From Adenanthera pavonina (taxonomy: Eukaryota > Streptophyta > Magnoliopsida > Fabales > Fabaceae), in the NCBI GenBank assembly GCA_026686845.1, contig JAIVEN010000011.1, positions 20,322,501 to 20,386,500 of the forward strand: a stretch of 64,000 nucleotides of DNA, given 5' to 3'. Each line of letters opens with the position of its first letter. Positions within the stretch are counted from its first letter, which is position 1. The notes below the pieces were generated by a model that was not told the DNA's origin, searched no databases, and saw only the letters and a program-made list of their open reading frames with translations. This document shows, in pieces, positions 1 to 11,026 of this stretch. The translations under genes were made by a program, and so were the position numbers.

Positions 1-1072
1 TTTCAGAAGCTAAGGTTGTGAGTCTGTTGGAATGAAATGTTGACATACAAATGACAGAGTTTTGTAACTTCGAATGTTGAAGTTAGTTTGAAAAGATTCT
101 CTCTGACAGACGAACTTCACTCTTTCAACATTCGAATTTCGAAGAAAATAAACTGCTGTGCTTCCTTGAACGTACTGGGAACAGACGAATTTTGGGCTAC
201 CAAAATTTGAATTTCGAGGACACTGTAGAAAATTGAAAACACTGTTCATACTTAACAGAAAAAATTTCTTCTTGAAAATTCGTATGTCACAACGTGAAAA
301 CATTTCACAAGTTTCAAAATTTGAATTTCACTTCATGAACAGACGAACTTCGTGCTGTAACGTTGGAAGCCTTAACCTTCGGTTCCTTTGAAATTCGTCT
401 GTTGACCAACCAAAATTTGAATTTCAGTGTGTCAGAAGCATTAAATGCTGTTGGTTAACGGATAGTTTTTCAAAGTAACCGTTGGATAGATTTTGTCTCT
501 AACGAATAGTTGGGACCTAAATCTATAAATACAACATCATTTGAAGTTATGGGTAATGAATCAAACTTGTATATACTGAATTTCTGGTAAATCATCCTCT
601 CAAAAGCTTTTACCCTCTAACTTCAATATATGTACTTTAATCTTCAAATCTACTCTATTCAAGAGAGTTATATCTTTGTAAATAATCTACTATTTATCTG
701 AAAGATAGTTTTACTTGTGAGGGGAAATCACAAGGGGATTGGGAAGCACATTGTAGAAGTGCTTAGAGAGATTGAGAAAGCTCCAGAAAATAGAGCATAC
801 TCGTTGTACTGAGGCATTAGCAAGAAGCCCGTTGAATTCTTACTGTATAGTTGAAAAATCTCAAGAGGTGTCTTGAGGACTGGACGTAGGTCAAGAGGAT
901 AGACCGAACCAGGATAAATTACTGAGTGTTCTTCTCTCTATTATTACTTTTCAGTTTACTCTGTTTTCACATTGCTTTATTACACTTTAGTTTCTTCACC
1001 CATTTCACTTTGTGCAGAAAAATATCAATCTTCCCAATTCACCCCCCTCTTGGGAAGTCAGCCTTGCTTACA
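1..1072 (+). repeat. SIRE-type copia LTR, right part
   Basis: This is the 3' two-thirds of a plus-strand SIRE LTR, cut by the window start. It aligns by eye with the 5' LTR of element C from about 53355 onward: the same hairpin-rich U3, the same TATA segment and the same end, AGCCTTGCTTACA at 1060-1072. No primer-binding site follows, so it is either the 3' LTR of an element to the left or a solo LTR. It abuts a minus-strand LTR fragment directly, which suggests insertion into that older LTR. Compared with the other copies it lacks a short stretch around 487. Confidence 0.85.
524..530 (+). promoter_or_regulatory. TATA box of the LTR at 1-1072
   Basis: TATAAAT sits in a block shared by all SIRE LTRs here (CTATAAATACAACATCATTT), downstream of the hairpin-rich U3 and about 550 bp before the LTR end. 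It is inferred to be the Pol II promoter that defines the U3/R boundary. Confidence 0.6.
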
Positions 1073-1841
1073 TAAAGTTCTTCTAGTAAGTATGAACAGT
1101 TGTTCCATATTGCTACAGTGCCTTCGAAGTTCAAATTTTGGTGCCCAAAATTTGGTATCAGTGAGCAATTCAATATGGCACAAAAGTTCTTCCTTTCAAA
1201 ATTCAAATGTTCAAATACCAAAGTTTTTCTGTTAGAGAGATCTCTTATCAGACTTAATTCAAGGTTCAAATTTGTTAAGACTGAAGTTCGTCTATCAAAA
1301 AAGCATTTAAACAAACTTATAAACTATCTTTCCAAAGTTCAAATTTTTCAAAATCAAAGTTCGTCTGTCAGAGGACTAACTTGGAACTCTTTTCAAACTT
1401 TGCTTTCAGATGACTTTTGACTTATCTTCAGATGAATTTCATTTTTCACAGATTGTATTTTACCCGAAATTCAAATTTTCAAAGGCTTAAGTTCGTCTAT
1501 CAGAGGAACCTATTTTCAGACTAACATATTTTAAATCTGAGGTTCAAATTTCATTTATCAAAATTCAAATTTTCAAAGTAACATATCAAGTTTAACACTT
1601 CAAAATTTGTTTGTTGGTGAGTATTTTTCAAATACTTCATGAGTTAACTTGAAAACACATTGTTAAAACATTTGTGTGCAAGATCAAAGCCTTTCACTCA
1701 TGTGACTAAAATGAGAAATCCTACATTTAATCTTATACTCATTTTTGCTTGGATTTCTTCACTTGAGATCTTTTGTACACCTTTGATATCTTCCTTCCAA
1801 GCTCCAGTTAGTTTGCAATCATCAAAATACTTGATTCAACA
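1073..1841 (-). repeat. SIRE LTR fragment, minus strand
   Basis: This piece reads as the reverse complement of SIRE LTR U3 and resembles 23670-24556 of element A. It includes the CTACAGTGCC block near 1125 and ends at 1841 in CTTGATTCAACA, the complement of the LTR start TGTTGAATCAAG. The part towards its 3' end is missing because the plus-strand LTR at 1-1072 sits there. It interrupts the env-like relic that continues at 1842. Its sequence is more diverged than LTRs A to C, so it is probably older. Confidence 0.7.
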
Positions 1842-3056
1842 ATTTGGACATATTATCACCATGATCTTGAAGTTTCATAACATATTGAACATTGAAAGAG
1901 GGCCTGCACTAGTTCCAGAAGAATTAAGTAAGAAAGTCCTACAGAAGATGGGGAAGAGTCTGGACAATGGAAGATGGGTTGACAAGAAGAGAGATATAGA
2001 AGAAGGTTCTGAATCCATAACTGTTTCAAAGAGTCTTACAGTTGGTGATTCCAGTTCTTCTCAATCCACACCCTCTAAACCTCCTCAATCCATGCAACCT
2101 AAGCCTCCTACCCCTACTCCTACTCCAAACAAACTAGATGAAATCCCAGCCACTGGCTTGCCTACACCTATAGACATTCCTTCACTTTACCAAAACCTAT
2201 TCCAGATTGCCATGGCCACCAAGAAAGGGCACAAAGAAGACATGATTAATCTTGGGTATCTCATTACTGAGATGCAGGAGATTTGAGACTAAATTTGAAA
2301 GTCTCACCCAAGAAATGACACTCTTACATGAGAAACTTGCTTTTAGTGTTCCTGAGCCTTCCTCGTCCCCAATCCAACCACTACCTCCCACATACACTGA
2401 ACCAACTGCTTTTGCATAATCTCCTACTCTATCAGAGGACCTAGGTCCTAACCTAGACTATGGTCATGAGGAAGAGGCTGTTCTTGATCTAAGCAGAGCT
2501 TTAGTTCTCTTGCTTGAAGGTGATTTCATTCACTAAATCTATCCTTATCACCGAAGACAAGAGATTAATACTCTATTTCCTCCTCTCCCTGATCCTATCT
2601 CATTTGAAGGCATCAATTATCTTGCTGAGGCTGCTGTATAGGAAATCATCACCATTGCATCTGATTCTGATCCCTCTCTTGCACCCCTTCCCATTGTCTC
2701 ACCTTCACCTGTAATGCCTGATATATAATACATTCCTGTGTTTCCTTCTACTTCTCTTACTATTGCAAGTGTGCCACTTTGGCCAGTCTCAGTGTCCATT
2801 GTTTAGCCTAACCCTCTACTCTTCCTCTTTCTTTGGATGAAAGACTTCAAAGAATTAGGGAATAGAAGGTCAAGCTTGATCAAGACATTGCTAGGATGAA
2901 TGCTGGTGTTGCTTAAATTCCCTCTGTTACTGATGACAAAAAGGGGGAGAAAGAAGAGAGAGAAGAGAAAGAAGAGAAGGAAGAAAAGAAAAAGAGGTGA
3001 AGAAAAAGAAGAAGTCCACTCCTTCCAAGAAGAAATCTAATGAGGACGAGACTTAA
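1842..3056 (+). pseudogene. Env-like ORF relic of old SIRE element D
   Basis: This is the C-terminal half of a SIRE env-like ORF. The first part (to about 2286) is open and matches the middle of the env-like proteins of A, B and C: a GHII block, then an E-E-L...L-Q-x-M-G...GRWV block, then a Ser/Pro/Thr-rich stretch. From about 2290 the frame is broken by stops and indels. The lysine-rich tail (KSTPSKKK) survives and ends at TAA 3054-3056. The N-terminal half is missing because of the LTR insertion at 1841. An open frame beginning at 1660 reads through the LTR into this relic and is not a real gene. Confidence 0.65.
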
Positions 3057-3214
3057 CCTGCTTTGCCCCTTTATTTTACTGTCTTGTTTGCCATGTTTTG
3101 CTTCTGTACTTGTAATGAATATTTATAATACAATGAACTTTGCTTGTTCTTGGTGTTCTGTGTTTTGAAAATGTGCACTACATTATTTGACCTTATTTAA
3201 ACTATGCACATATT

Positions 3215-3223
3215 GAGGGGGAG
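3215..3223 (+). other. Second polypurine-like tract, element D
   Basis: GAGGGGGAG followed by CTT lies about 60 bp upstream of the main polypurine tract. The same arrangement is seen at 51678-51686 (B) and 62847-62855 (C), so it is a retained family feature. A role as an additional plus-strand primer is only an inference. Confidence 0.4.
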
Positions 3224-3275
3224 CTTCATACAAACCCAAGTACTAACAATAAGTTTAAGTTATTTTGTCATCATC

Positions 3276-3289
3276 AAAAAGGGGGAGAA
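3276..3289 (+). other. Polypurine tract of element D
   Basis: AAAAAGGGGGAGAA directly precedes the LTR start TGTTAATTC. It is identical to the polypurine tracts of A, B and C, which ties this old element to the same lineage despite its different LTR. Confidence 0.8.
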
Positions 3290-3774
3290 TGTTAATTCAG
3301 ATGTTTTGATGATTCTAAAACAAATGAGGTAAGAGATCCAATATCAAAGGAACATAAGAGAAATGAAGAACAAAGTTAGAGTTTCCTAAAGATTAAAGAG
3401 CTGTTTCCCATGCTTTAAGAAATCATTTGTAAAAGAAGGTAGTTGAGCTTTGAATTTCAATTAACCCAATATTAAATGAGATAACTAATTGAATGATTAA
3501 TGATTAGCTCACGATTTTATAATGGTTTTCAAGAAAAGAGCTATCTTATAAGGATAAAGCTTCAATATCAAAATGATTCTAAATATTCAATCGGTTTTCA
3601 TGAACATGTTTTAGCTTATGGGGATAAGGTTTTAATTTGAAAGATGTTTCTAAGTATTTACCCTGTTTTCAAGAAAATATTTTACCTTATACATATAACT
3701 TTTGAAAGTTATAGGGATAAAGACTCAATCTCAAAGTTTTTCCAAAGTCCATTCTTCAATTTCATGAAAAGGGA

Positions 3775-4440
3775 TCGAGGTTATCTGCATAACACAGCTT
3801 GGGGATCAAGTTCTGAAGTCTATCCAAGTGGTTATCCAAATAAGGTAGGCATTTTATCCGCATAAGGAAGTGAACATTGAAGGCAAGGGGTACTATACAA
3901 CCCGTTATTTGTTTAACCTAGGGAGGTTGTCCACATAACATGTGTTACAGAGCATTTGGACTATTCTCTGTTAAAAGGTTATCTGAATAACCTAAGGAGG
4001 TTATCCGTATAACCTATCATTCATAGTACTTGAACCTTCCATGGGAAAACAGGTTATCTGCATAACTTATATTTCAGAATACTTGAACTCTCCTTGTGTA
4101 AATTGGTTATCCGCATAACTTAGAGAGGTTATCCGCATAACCTATGTTACAGATCTAATAGCTCTTGTTCAGCAAAACAGGTTATCCGCATAACCTTGGG
4201 AGGTTATCCTGATAACCTAAGTTTCACAAAAAACTCAGTTTGAGAAAAACTTTACGTTATCCTAATAACTGAGTAGGTTTTAATGAAAATGATTTTAAGC
4301 TAAAACTTAGTCATTCTGGGTAGTACGTTATCTGTATAACTTAGCTAGGTTATCTACATAATGAGTACTTTACATTGAAAATGAAGGCAAACAATTACAC
4401 GTTATTCGCATAACCTAGGGAGGTTATCCATATAACCTCT
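3775..4440 (+). repeat. Hairpin array GGTTATCCGCATAACC in LTR D
   Basis: About fifteen perfect or imperfect copies of a 16-mer with a 6-bp stem (GGTTAT/ATAACC) and a 4-nt centre lie here. Perfect copies are at 4127-4142 and 4180-4195. Copies often come in pairs separated by a purine-rich spacer such as TAGAGA or TTGGGA. The array occupies U3 upstream of the TATA box. Confidence 0.8.
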
Positions 4441-4530
4441 GTCAGATGCATTTAATGTGGTAGGTGAACGGCTATTTTACTGAGAGTAACTGCTAATCTT
4501 TGTTTCCAACAGATAGTTCTACCCCAAGAC

Positions 4531-4538
4531 TATAAATA
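4531..4538 (+). promoter_or_regulatory. TATA box of LTR D
   Basis: TATAAATA lies in a context (ACTATAAATAAAACCTCATTT) homologous to the TATA block of the other SIRE LTRs. It is the inferred promoter of an inactive element. Confidence 0.5.
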
Positions 4539-4635
4539 AAACCTCATTTAAGTTGTTGGGTAATGAGAAAAATAATAAATACACCAAAACTCTGATGATT
4601 TAATTTCTGATTCATTTAAAACCTACCACTAGCTC

Positions 4636-4790
4636 TTGGTATGTTGCCTCTGACAGATGAATTTTGGTCTTTTAAATTCAAATTTCGGTCAAATATAATT
4701 GGTGAAAAATAAAAAATTTATCTGAAGTTATGTCAAAGTTCATATGAAATTAGAGTACAAAAAGAGTTCTAAGTTATTCAGTATTGAACT
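4636..4790. other. AT-rich scrap with SIRE-like motif
   Basis: No gene is seen. Positions 4653-4697 carry one hairpin unit of the A-C type (ACAGATGAATTTTGG, then AAATTCAAATTTCGG), perhaps a small LTR remnant. The rest is unassigned. Confidence 0.35.
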
Positions 4791-5596
4791 GTAACCTCAA
4801 CTTTGATTGCATAGCTGGATATTTCTTAAAAAGAGAGACACGCAAATGAAGTTATTAAAAAATATGAAAGTTTACATTACATGCCTTCTAGCTCTTGCAA
4901 AGACAATAAAATACTAAAAATAGATTTTATGCATTACATGGAGTTTGAAATGAGCCATTCTTTTCATGACTAACGCATAATGCAACTTGATATAAATTTG
5001 TATACATATATTGATATTGTCTTTACCCAATTCAAAATCCATAACTCAATCATTTAAGCTTTACCCAAGGTTTCAACAACATTAACCTATACCAATGAAC
5101 CTTAAATAACCATTCAAACATACACCAATAAAAACAAATTTGGATTTCCACTTCTCTTCCCAAATTTCAACATGGGGTTTCACTCAAACTCATCACAATC
5201 CAGCTAAAACTTACACCCAAAGCTTCTTAACATTAAACAATACCTCTTTGATCCTATTATATTTATTTTGATCAGTAGATTTCGGCCAAAAGCAAACCTA
5301 TAGGCATAAATCCGAAAATCCATCTAATAATTGAAGAGAAAATGAGGAGAAGAGGTTAAGGATCACTTACTAACAAAGATTGAAGCTCATAGAGGCCAAA
5401 AATCACTCCTAAGGGCTGAATTTCTCGAACCTTTGCACTGCTCTTCGTTTCTCCCTCAGATTTTTCAATTTCTATAACAAATGCTTTAACTGAATAATCC
5501 TTTAATTTAAGATAAGTTAAAATATAATAGATACTTTCAGTCCAATTCAAGTTTCTATTTCTCTTTGTTTGTATTTCTATACTGAGGGTTGTTATA
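4791..5596 (-). repeat. Gypsy-type LTR relic, minus strand
   Basis: Its right end, GGGTTGTTATA (5586-5596), is the complement of a decayed gypsy LTR start (TGTAACAACCC in element E). Near 5356-5380 the complement of the conserved TTGGTAAGTGAT block of the Tekay-type LTRs is recognisable. The left end, TGTAACCTC at 4791, is a guess. At about 0.8 kb it is much shorter than the 2.2-kb LTRs, so an internal deletion is likely. No coding sequence is present. Confidence 0.45.
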
Positions 5597-5734
5597 ATTC
5601 ACTACAGCTTGTTTATACATACTGTAACCTCATAATCAAAACGACATGAGACTAATTACATAGTCTAGAACTCAAGAACAATCCAAAGAATGTACAGAAC
5701 CATAATACACATTGTATCTTGTCATATCTTTACA

Positions 5735-5739
5735 CTTGA
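5735..5739 (+). other. Left target duplication of solo LTR (CTTGA)
   Basis: CTTGA precedes the LTR start TGTAAAACCCC. The right copy, CTTAA at 7964-7968, differs at one base, as expected for an old insertion. Confidence 0.65.
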
Positions 5740-7963
5740 TGTAAAACCCCTTATGATATCTTTCTTGGTATTCTGTTTAGGACCGGAGAAAACAGGATGG
5801 AGGAAGGTTCAAGTTGAGTCTAAAAGAGCTCCACACTGTAGCAAGAAGCAGGGCTGCCGCAGCGAGATCATGTCCAGTGGCGTTGTTTCAGTTAAAATTG
5901 CTGGAGCTGCGGTGAGATTCAGGATTTTTGTTTAAATCCGGATCATTTCGGACAATCGAAAAGAAAGAAACGGAGGAGAAACCGAGGAGCTCTACTAAGG
6001 TTTGGAGTTTTTGGCCATTGGGAGTCCTTTTCCACTTCTGGAAGCTTGGATTCAAGTTGGTAAGTGATTTTTACTCCTCCCTCACCATTTTCCTCAGTTG
6101 AAACTTGGGGTTTTTCGGTTATAAGTTGGGATCTTTGGTTTTGGCTGAAATCCATTAATTGAAATAGATGAAATGGGGTTCAGGAAGTGTGTTTTGGTAT
6201 TTTTTTGCTGCTTTGATATGAGTTTTGAAGGGTGTATGTATGATTTGAGCTTAACCCTAGGTTGTTTTCGGTTAGGGCTCTTGGGAATCCAAAGTGTTTG
6301 GAATTATTTGGTGTTGGTATGATTCCTAGGAGCTTAATAATGCATGAAAAGGATGTTGGAATCTTGGGTTAAGCTAAAGTGATTGAATTGTGGAATTTGG
6401 ATATTTGGTATGTGATGTTAATCAAGGTATTATGGTATTATTAAGGTTGTTTGGCTACATGGAGAAGGCTAGTCATAGGATTGACGTTCAAGAAAGCTTG
6501 TGGAACTCGTGTGAACGTGGTATTGACAACCTAAGATAATCGGGTGGCTGTTTATATTGTATTGTTTATATGGTATGATAGCACGCATATTTGTGTATAT
6601 AGGCATAGTTCTTTTATACCACAATATGGATGTGTTTGTGTGTACTATTTTCTATATATCGTGGTATACACCTAGCTAGATGATGATTATGATGACCATG
6701 ATGATTATGATGATGATATTGACATGACATGACATGATGCATACATGACATTATGATATGATGATACATTAGCATCACCACATGGCATTGTGAGATTAAG
6801 ATATATGGCAGATTTGGGCGGTGATGATGTGATGATGATATGATACGTGATGATATATATATGTTAGGGAGAATAAGAATGGGATATGTATATATGTTAG
6901 GAAGGATAAAGGTGGAATATATATTTATTAGGGAAGATAAGGATGGATTATACATGTTAGGGAGGATAAAGATGGATTATATATGTTAGGGAGGATAAGG
7001 ATGAGATCCCTGTGAGGGAGACATGCATTCCATTTATTTCATATTGCATTCATGAATTGTTTGAGATATATGTATATATATTGTATGTGGTTGTTCCTGG
7101 TTACTGAGACATTGTCTCACACCCCTCTCCCATGAACTAATCTTTTAGGTGACGGATCTGGCACTAGTCCGGAGAAGACGCAGGAGTAGCTATGTACATG
7201 GGGATAGTCTATGTAGTATTTGTAATTTGGATATGTAACTGGTGCCAAGTAGGATAGAAGGTTTTGTAATGAATGTATGAGATGAATAAGTATTTTTATG
7301 TATGGTTATTGTGGAAAAGGTGCTTTTGGGCCTTGTTGGTGTGTTTTAGGGCTGTAACCCATTTTGTTGAATTAGGGTTCAACAAAGTCAAATCTTAGAG
7401 GAGTGGCTTATTTGAGGTGAAACCTCTTTGAACAAGTTGGTTTAGGGGTATTGGACCTATATGAATGGTCTCTGAGTGACCAGTTGCCTTTGGTGCCAAT
7501 TGGAGGTTGTGAGTGGTGAGTTTTGGTCAATAAATGGCCAAAACGGTGTCAGGGGTCTAGAATCTCCATACAGAGTTGGATTAAGGTGAAAGTGGTATAT
7601 ATGGATAGATTGGGATTAGATTGACTTGTAGGAGTTGGAATCAAGTCAATCAGAGATCGGAGCATAAAGTTATGTGCGTCGGAAGTTCACCCCGGTGTAT
7701 AGAAGTTGCTGATATAGAAAATTAGCAGGGGGCACTGTAGCACTAGGGTCTAGGCCATGGTGCCAGTAGAGGCCGAAGTGAGTGAAAACTGGGGAGACTG
7801 GAGCCGCGGTGGTATTGTAGCAGCTGCAGCTTTAACCCAGTTTTTGGGGTTCATTTCTGCTATTCTGAAGTTGTGAGAAGTTGTTTGAGATGTTTGGGTT
7901 GCATTTGGTTGGATTTTGAAGTTCTTGGTTGAGTTTGGAGGTGTCAGGAGGTAGAGTGCTACA
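5740..7963 (+). mobile_element. Solo gypsy LTR, Tekay/Del type
   Basis: A 2,224-bp sequence starts TGTAAAACCCC and ends GAGTGCTACA. It aligns along its whole length with both LTRs of element E: a GATATCTTTCTT start, GGACCGGAGAAAACA, the GGTAAGTGAT block, GAT/CAT repeats, a GTTAGGGAGGATAAGG minisatellite, CTGAGACAT...CTCACACCCC, and CAGGAGGTAG near the end. It has near-identical 5-bp flanks and no internal region, so it is inferred to come from LTR-LTR recombination. It sits inside the older minus-strand LTR. A histidine-rich antisense open frame at 6614-6955 comes from the CATGAT repeats and is not a gene. Confidence 0.85.
6850..7010 (+). repeat. About 30-bp minisatellite in solo LTR
   Basis: Five diverged tandem copies of a unit resembling ATATGTTAGGGAGGATAAGG plus GATGGATT lie here. 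The same array occurs in both LTRs of element E with different copy numbers. Confidence 0.75.
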
Positions 7964-8664
7964 CTTAACACAATACTAAACAAGCATATAATATGTGTCC
8001 TCAGAATGAACTCATACCGATCATGAGTACTCAAATATCCCTTGCTTAACTAATAGGAAAACCCATCTTGGTCACTATTTCGCTAGAGCTAAACATCCTC
8101 TCCTGAAAAGGGGTTAGGGGGGTGAGACATACGTCCCAAAAACTAGGGACAGTTATAGTCAAAGCTTTCCTTTTATAAAACACTTGGTAACACTATAGTT
8201 TAATAGTAATCATATACAAGGAAACAATATACACTATGCACATGCAATATGAATTATGCCAAATGCCATGTACATGACATGCGAAACTCATATTAATCAT
8301 GGCAAGAACCATGAGCTAATTACTATCACAAGGTAACTTCGATAGGTAGCCCCTTCCAACAACTTGTGAAAGCCAATTCCGGGGAACTACTAAGCTCACT
8401 AGCACCAGTCATAATCTAGCCAAAGATCATTCCACTAATGAATAGATAGTGGTTCCCCTTTCCCTGGACCACCTAAATTGTTGGTGATTTAGGGAAGGTC
8501 CATCCCCAATTCATCACCACTTGACTCTCCTGGCCAAAGGAAGAGGATTTAGTAGCAATTATTTATACATATATCAACCTCACCACCTGGACGCAAGGCC
8601 TCATGTATCCTACTGGTGGATTGGTATACCATATAGTATCATTATATCATAAGTCAACATCCCC

Positions 8665-9132
8665 TAGAGTTGGTAAATTGGGCTGGCCTGACTCATTTGG
8701 ACTGCCTGCTTTGAGCCAAGCTTAAAAGTTCTATTTGCCAAATGGGCTTGAAAATTTAAGCATGAGCCCATGGGATCAGGCCTATAGGCCTGCCCGCAGG
8801 TTTTTTTTCTTTTTTAAATGTTTTTCATTTTTTTTAAATTTTTTATATAGTTTTTTAAATTAATACAACTAATTATCACCATAATTCATCAAAAATCAAC
8901 ATAATATTTAAATTTTATAATTTATATATCACTAATTAACAAGATAATATGTTTTTTAATATTTTAAATAAAAAAGATAAAAATAAGGAAATGGGCTTTC
9001 GAGCAGGCCTATCACGGGTCGAGCCAAAAAAGCCCGAATTGTTTTTTGATATTAAAAATTGAGGCCTAGCCTACTTATTTCCTCGGGCTTTTCGTGCTGG
9101 CCCATCAAGTTTGCCCTATTTTGCCAGCTTTA
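8665..9132. mobile_element. hAT-like MITE, 468 bp
   Basis: Imperfect terminal inverted repeats are TAGAGTTGGTAAATTGGGC on the left and the complement TAAAGCTGGCAAAATAGGGC on the right. GGCCTG/CAGGCC-rich arms flank a very AT-rich centre. The flanks ACATCCCC (8657-8664) and TCATCACC (9133-9140) match at 6 of 8 positions, as for an aged 8-bp hAT duplication. No transposase is encoded. It lies inside the old minus-strand gypsy LTR. Confidence 0.7.
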
Positions 9133-10654
9133 TCATCACCCAACCAAAAATGTCCCAATATGTATAATGTGATGATAATGCCCAAAAGTTGTGCTAACAT
9201 GTCAATGTTATACATAATCATCATAATCATCATGCTAGCATACTATTATATAGGGATGCACAATAACAAGAAATATGTCAATATGAGTTATGATCCAATA
9301 CATGTATATGTGGCCAATTTCATTCTCATCATTATTAACATCGTTATCACAATCATCCATGTTGCACACACTAATACTAAGAGTATAATATTCACAGGTT
9401 AAGCCCATGTATTACCATTTATATAAACATATATAAGCATGGATACAAAATGAACTATTTTTACTTCTTTATCATACTTTTCAAGGAAAAAGGGTTTTTA
9501 GAAAAATTACGATTTCCTGCCATGATATAAATAACATATCATGATATGAAAACTTTCAAACATATAGAATAAATAAAATTACTCCCTGGTTACTTTGAGT
9601 TGCCGCACACTTTCTCAACACCTCAGTAGGCCAAAGGATCACCAACTATCATACACGAGAAACATACAATCCAAGTCAATTAGGTAGTATTCAATACCAA
9701 ACCAAGGCCTAAACATCCAACAAGACTTCAATAAAACTGTTAGAATTTACCCAAGATCACTTAGTATCTATAAGGCCCAATTGGCCCAATTCCACCATTC
9801 CATAATTTAACCACTTACTGATGAATTTGCCATCTTCAAATAACTTCCCAGAGTACAAATACCTCATCAAAGCTAGCACACACTCTACAATGTCACATAA
9901 TACTCAAGTCAAAATATGGCTTAAACTTCGCTGACCCATAATTTGATAACCCAAGCATAAATGCTTAACAAACCCGTGATTCCAATAGCATAATCATACA
10001 TCCAAGAGCACCAAGCATCAAATTCAAAGCTATAACCAAGCCTACAAATTCGGACACCATGAAGAACCTTGAGATTAGAGGTTAGGATTTGTATATATAA
10101 CCTCTCAACACTAAAAAATCTACTACCCAAAGTTAGGGAATACCAAAGCATGCTACAAAACACATTCTTGACCATTTTAATAAGTGGAATACCGATCAAA
10201 ATGGAGTTCCAACTTGTACCCATGGAATCAAACCCCAAATCAAGTAGAAAAGAGATGAGGAAGGATGAGAAACCACTTATCTCACAAGTTTTAAGCCTCT
10301 TAAGGTAAAAAATTGAGCCCTCAATCTAGAAAATTGAAGCCCTAGCAAAGAATCCCTTCATTTTCTCCATTTTCTTCTTTCTCTATTTGCTGGTTAGCAT
10401 TCTAATTTAACTAAATTCTATAACTAGCATTGCAGTGCATGATAAGCTCACCATGGCGTGAGCCAATTCTGTCTCAGGGCAAATGTAAATCCAACTCTTC
10501 TCGCCGTGGCACTAGAAGCTTCTGTCCCATTTTCTCAATTTTGATCCTTTTTGGTCCTTCCTCCAACCCTATCCCTTCATTGTTGCACAATTCAAAAGAT
10601 ATACTTTTCATGAACTCAGGCTAAGTTCGGGACAATATTTTGAGGGTCATTGCA

Positions 10655-11026
10655 ATTAATTTCTATAATCTAAATCTTGAGTTCAAGTATTGTGGAAAAA
10701 TAAAGACATGTTAGGTTGAGAGATTTTTTCCCATTGGAGAACCAACTTAGCTTAAATCTAAATTAGTATCATGAAAATGAATTGAAATTTTAGTATTTCT
10801 TAAATTTTTTGGCTAATTTATTAAAAATTAAATTGCCCCCATTGATCCAGGCTCGGCGCTTGTGCTATCACTTTTACTTTTCAAAATACCCCCAAAATTC
10901 TTTGTCAAGAATATTACTTTCCTTGCAATATAAAATATTCATTTTTCAAGAAAAAAAAAGCACATCAAGCTTTAAATAGGGATGAACTCCATGCAATAAT
11001 AATAAGTAGAACATCAACAATATGAA
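10655..11026. other. AT-rich spacer, no gene seen
   Basis: This stretch lies between the old LTR relic and element E. I see no coding frame, repeat or RNA gene. Its last five bases (ATGAA, 11022-11026) are the left target duplication of element E. Confidence 0.5.

Larger units (their letters stand above)
3290..4635 (+). repeat. 3' LTR of old SIRE-like element D
   Basis: The LTR starts with TGTTAATTCAGATGTTTTGA after the polypurine tract. Its first 40 bp and its TATA region (about 4441-4580) are recognisably related to the A-C LTRs. The U3 between them is different and carries an array of GGTTATCCGCATAACC hairpins. The LTR end (AGCC...AACA) is not found; similarity fades near 4635, so the R/U5 part is truncated. 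Confidence 0.7.
5623..10654 (-). repeat. Old gypsy LTR, minus strand, twice interrupted
   Basis: After removing the solo LTR (5740-7963) and the MITE (8665-9132), about 2.3 kb remains, the size of a Tekay-type LTR. Complementary landmarks occur in the right order: GGTGAGACATAC at about 8131 (the CTGAGACAT...CTCACACCCC block of LTR E), the GAT/CAT-rich stretch near 9160-9250, a TAAGTG-like block near 10260, a GCCGTGGCAC block near 10502, and a degenerate end GAGGGTCATTGCA at 10642-10654. No clear target duplication is seen. The short open frames within it are not supported as genes. Confidence 0.55.

Noticed and set aside
1660..2286. A 208-codon open frame as an independent gene
   Set aside because: It starts inside a minus-strand LTR fragment (to 1841) and reads into the env-like relic of another element; the frame is a chance fusion.
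5690..5935. An open frame spanning the left end of the solo LTR
   Set aside because: It crosses the LTR boundary at 5740 and its translated region recurs in the LTRs of E; not a gene.
6614..6955. Histidine-rich antisense open frame
   Set aside because: Its His/Ser/Ile runs come from CATGAT and TATATA repeats in a gypsy LTR; similar frames recur in the other LTR copies.
9094..9402. An 'MLAHQVCP...' open frame
   Set aside because: It starts within the MITE and continues into LTR simple repeats; composition-driven.
4791..10654. The two minus-strand gypsy LTR relics as the two LTRs of one element
   Set aside because: Only about 26 bp would lie between them, with no internal region or matching target duplication; they are treated as separate relics.
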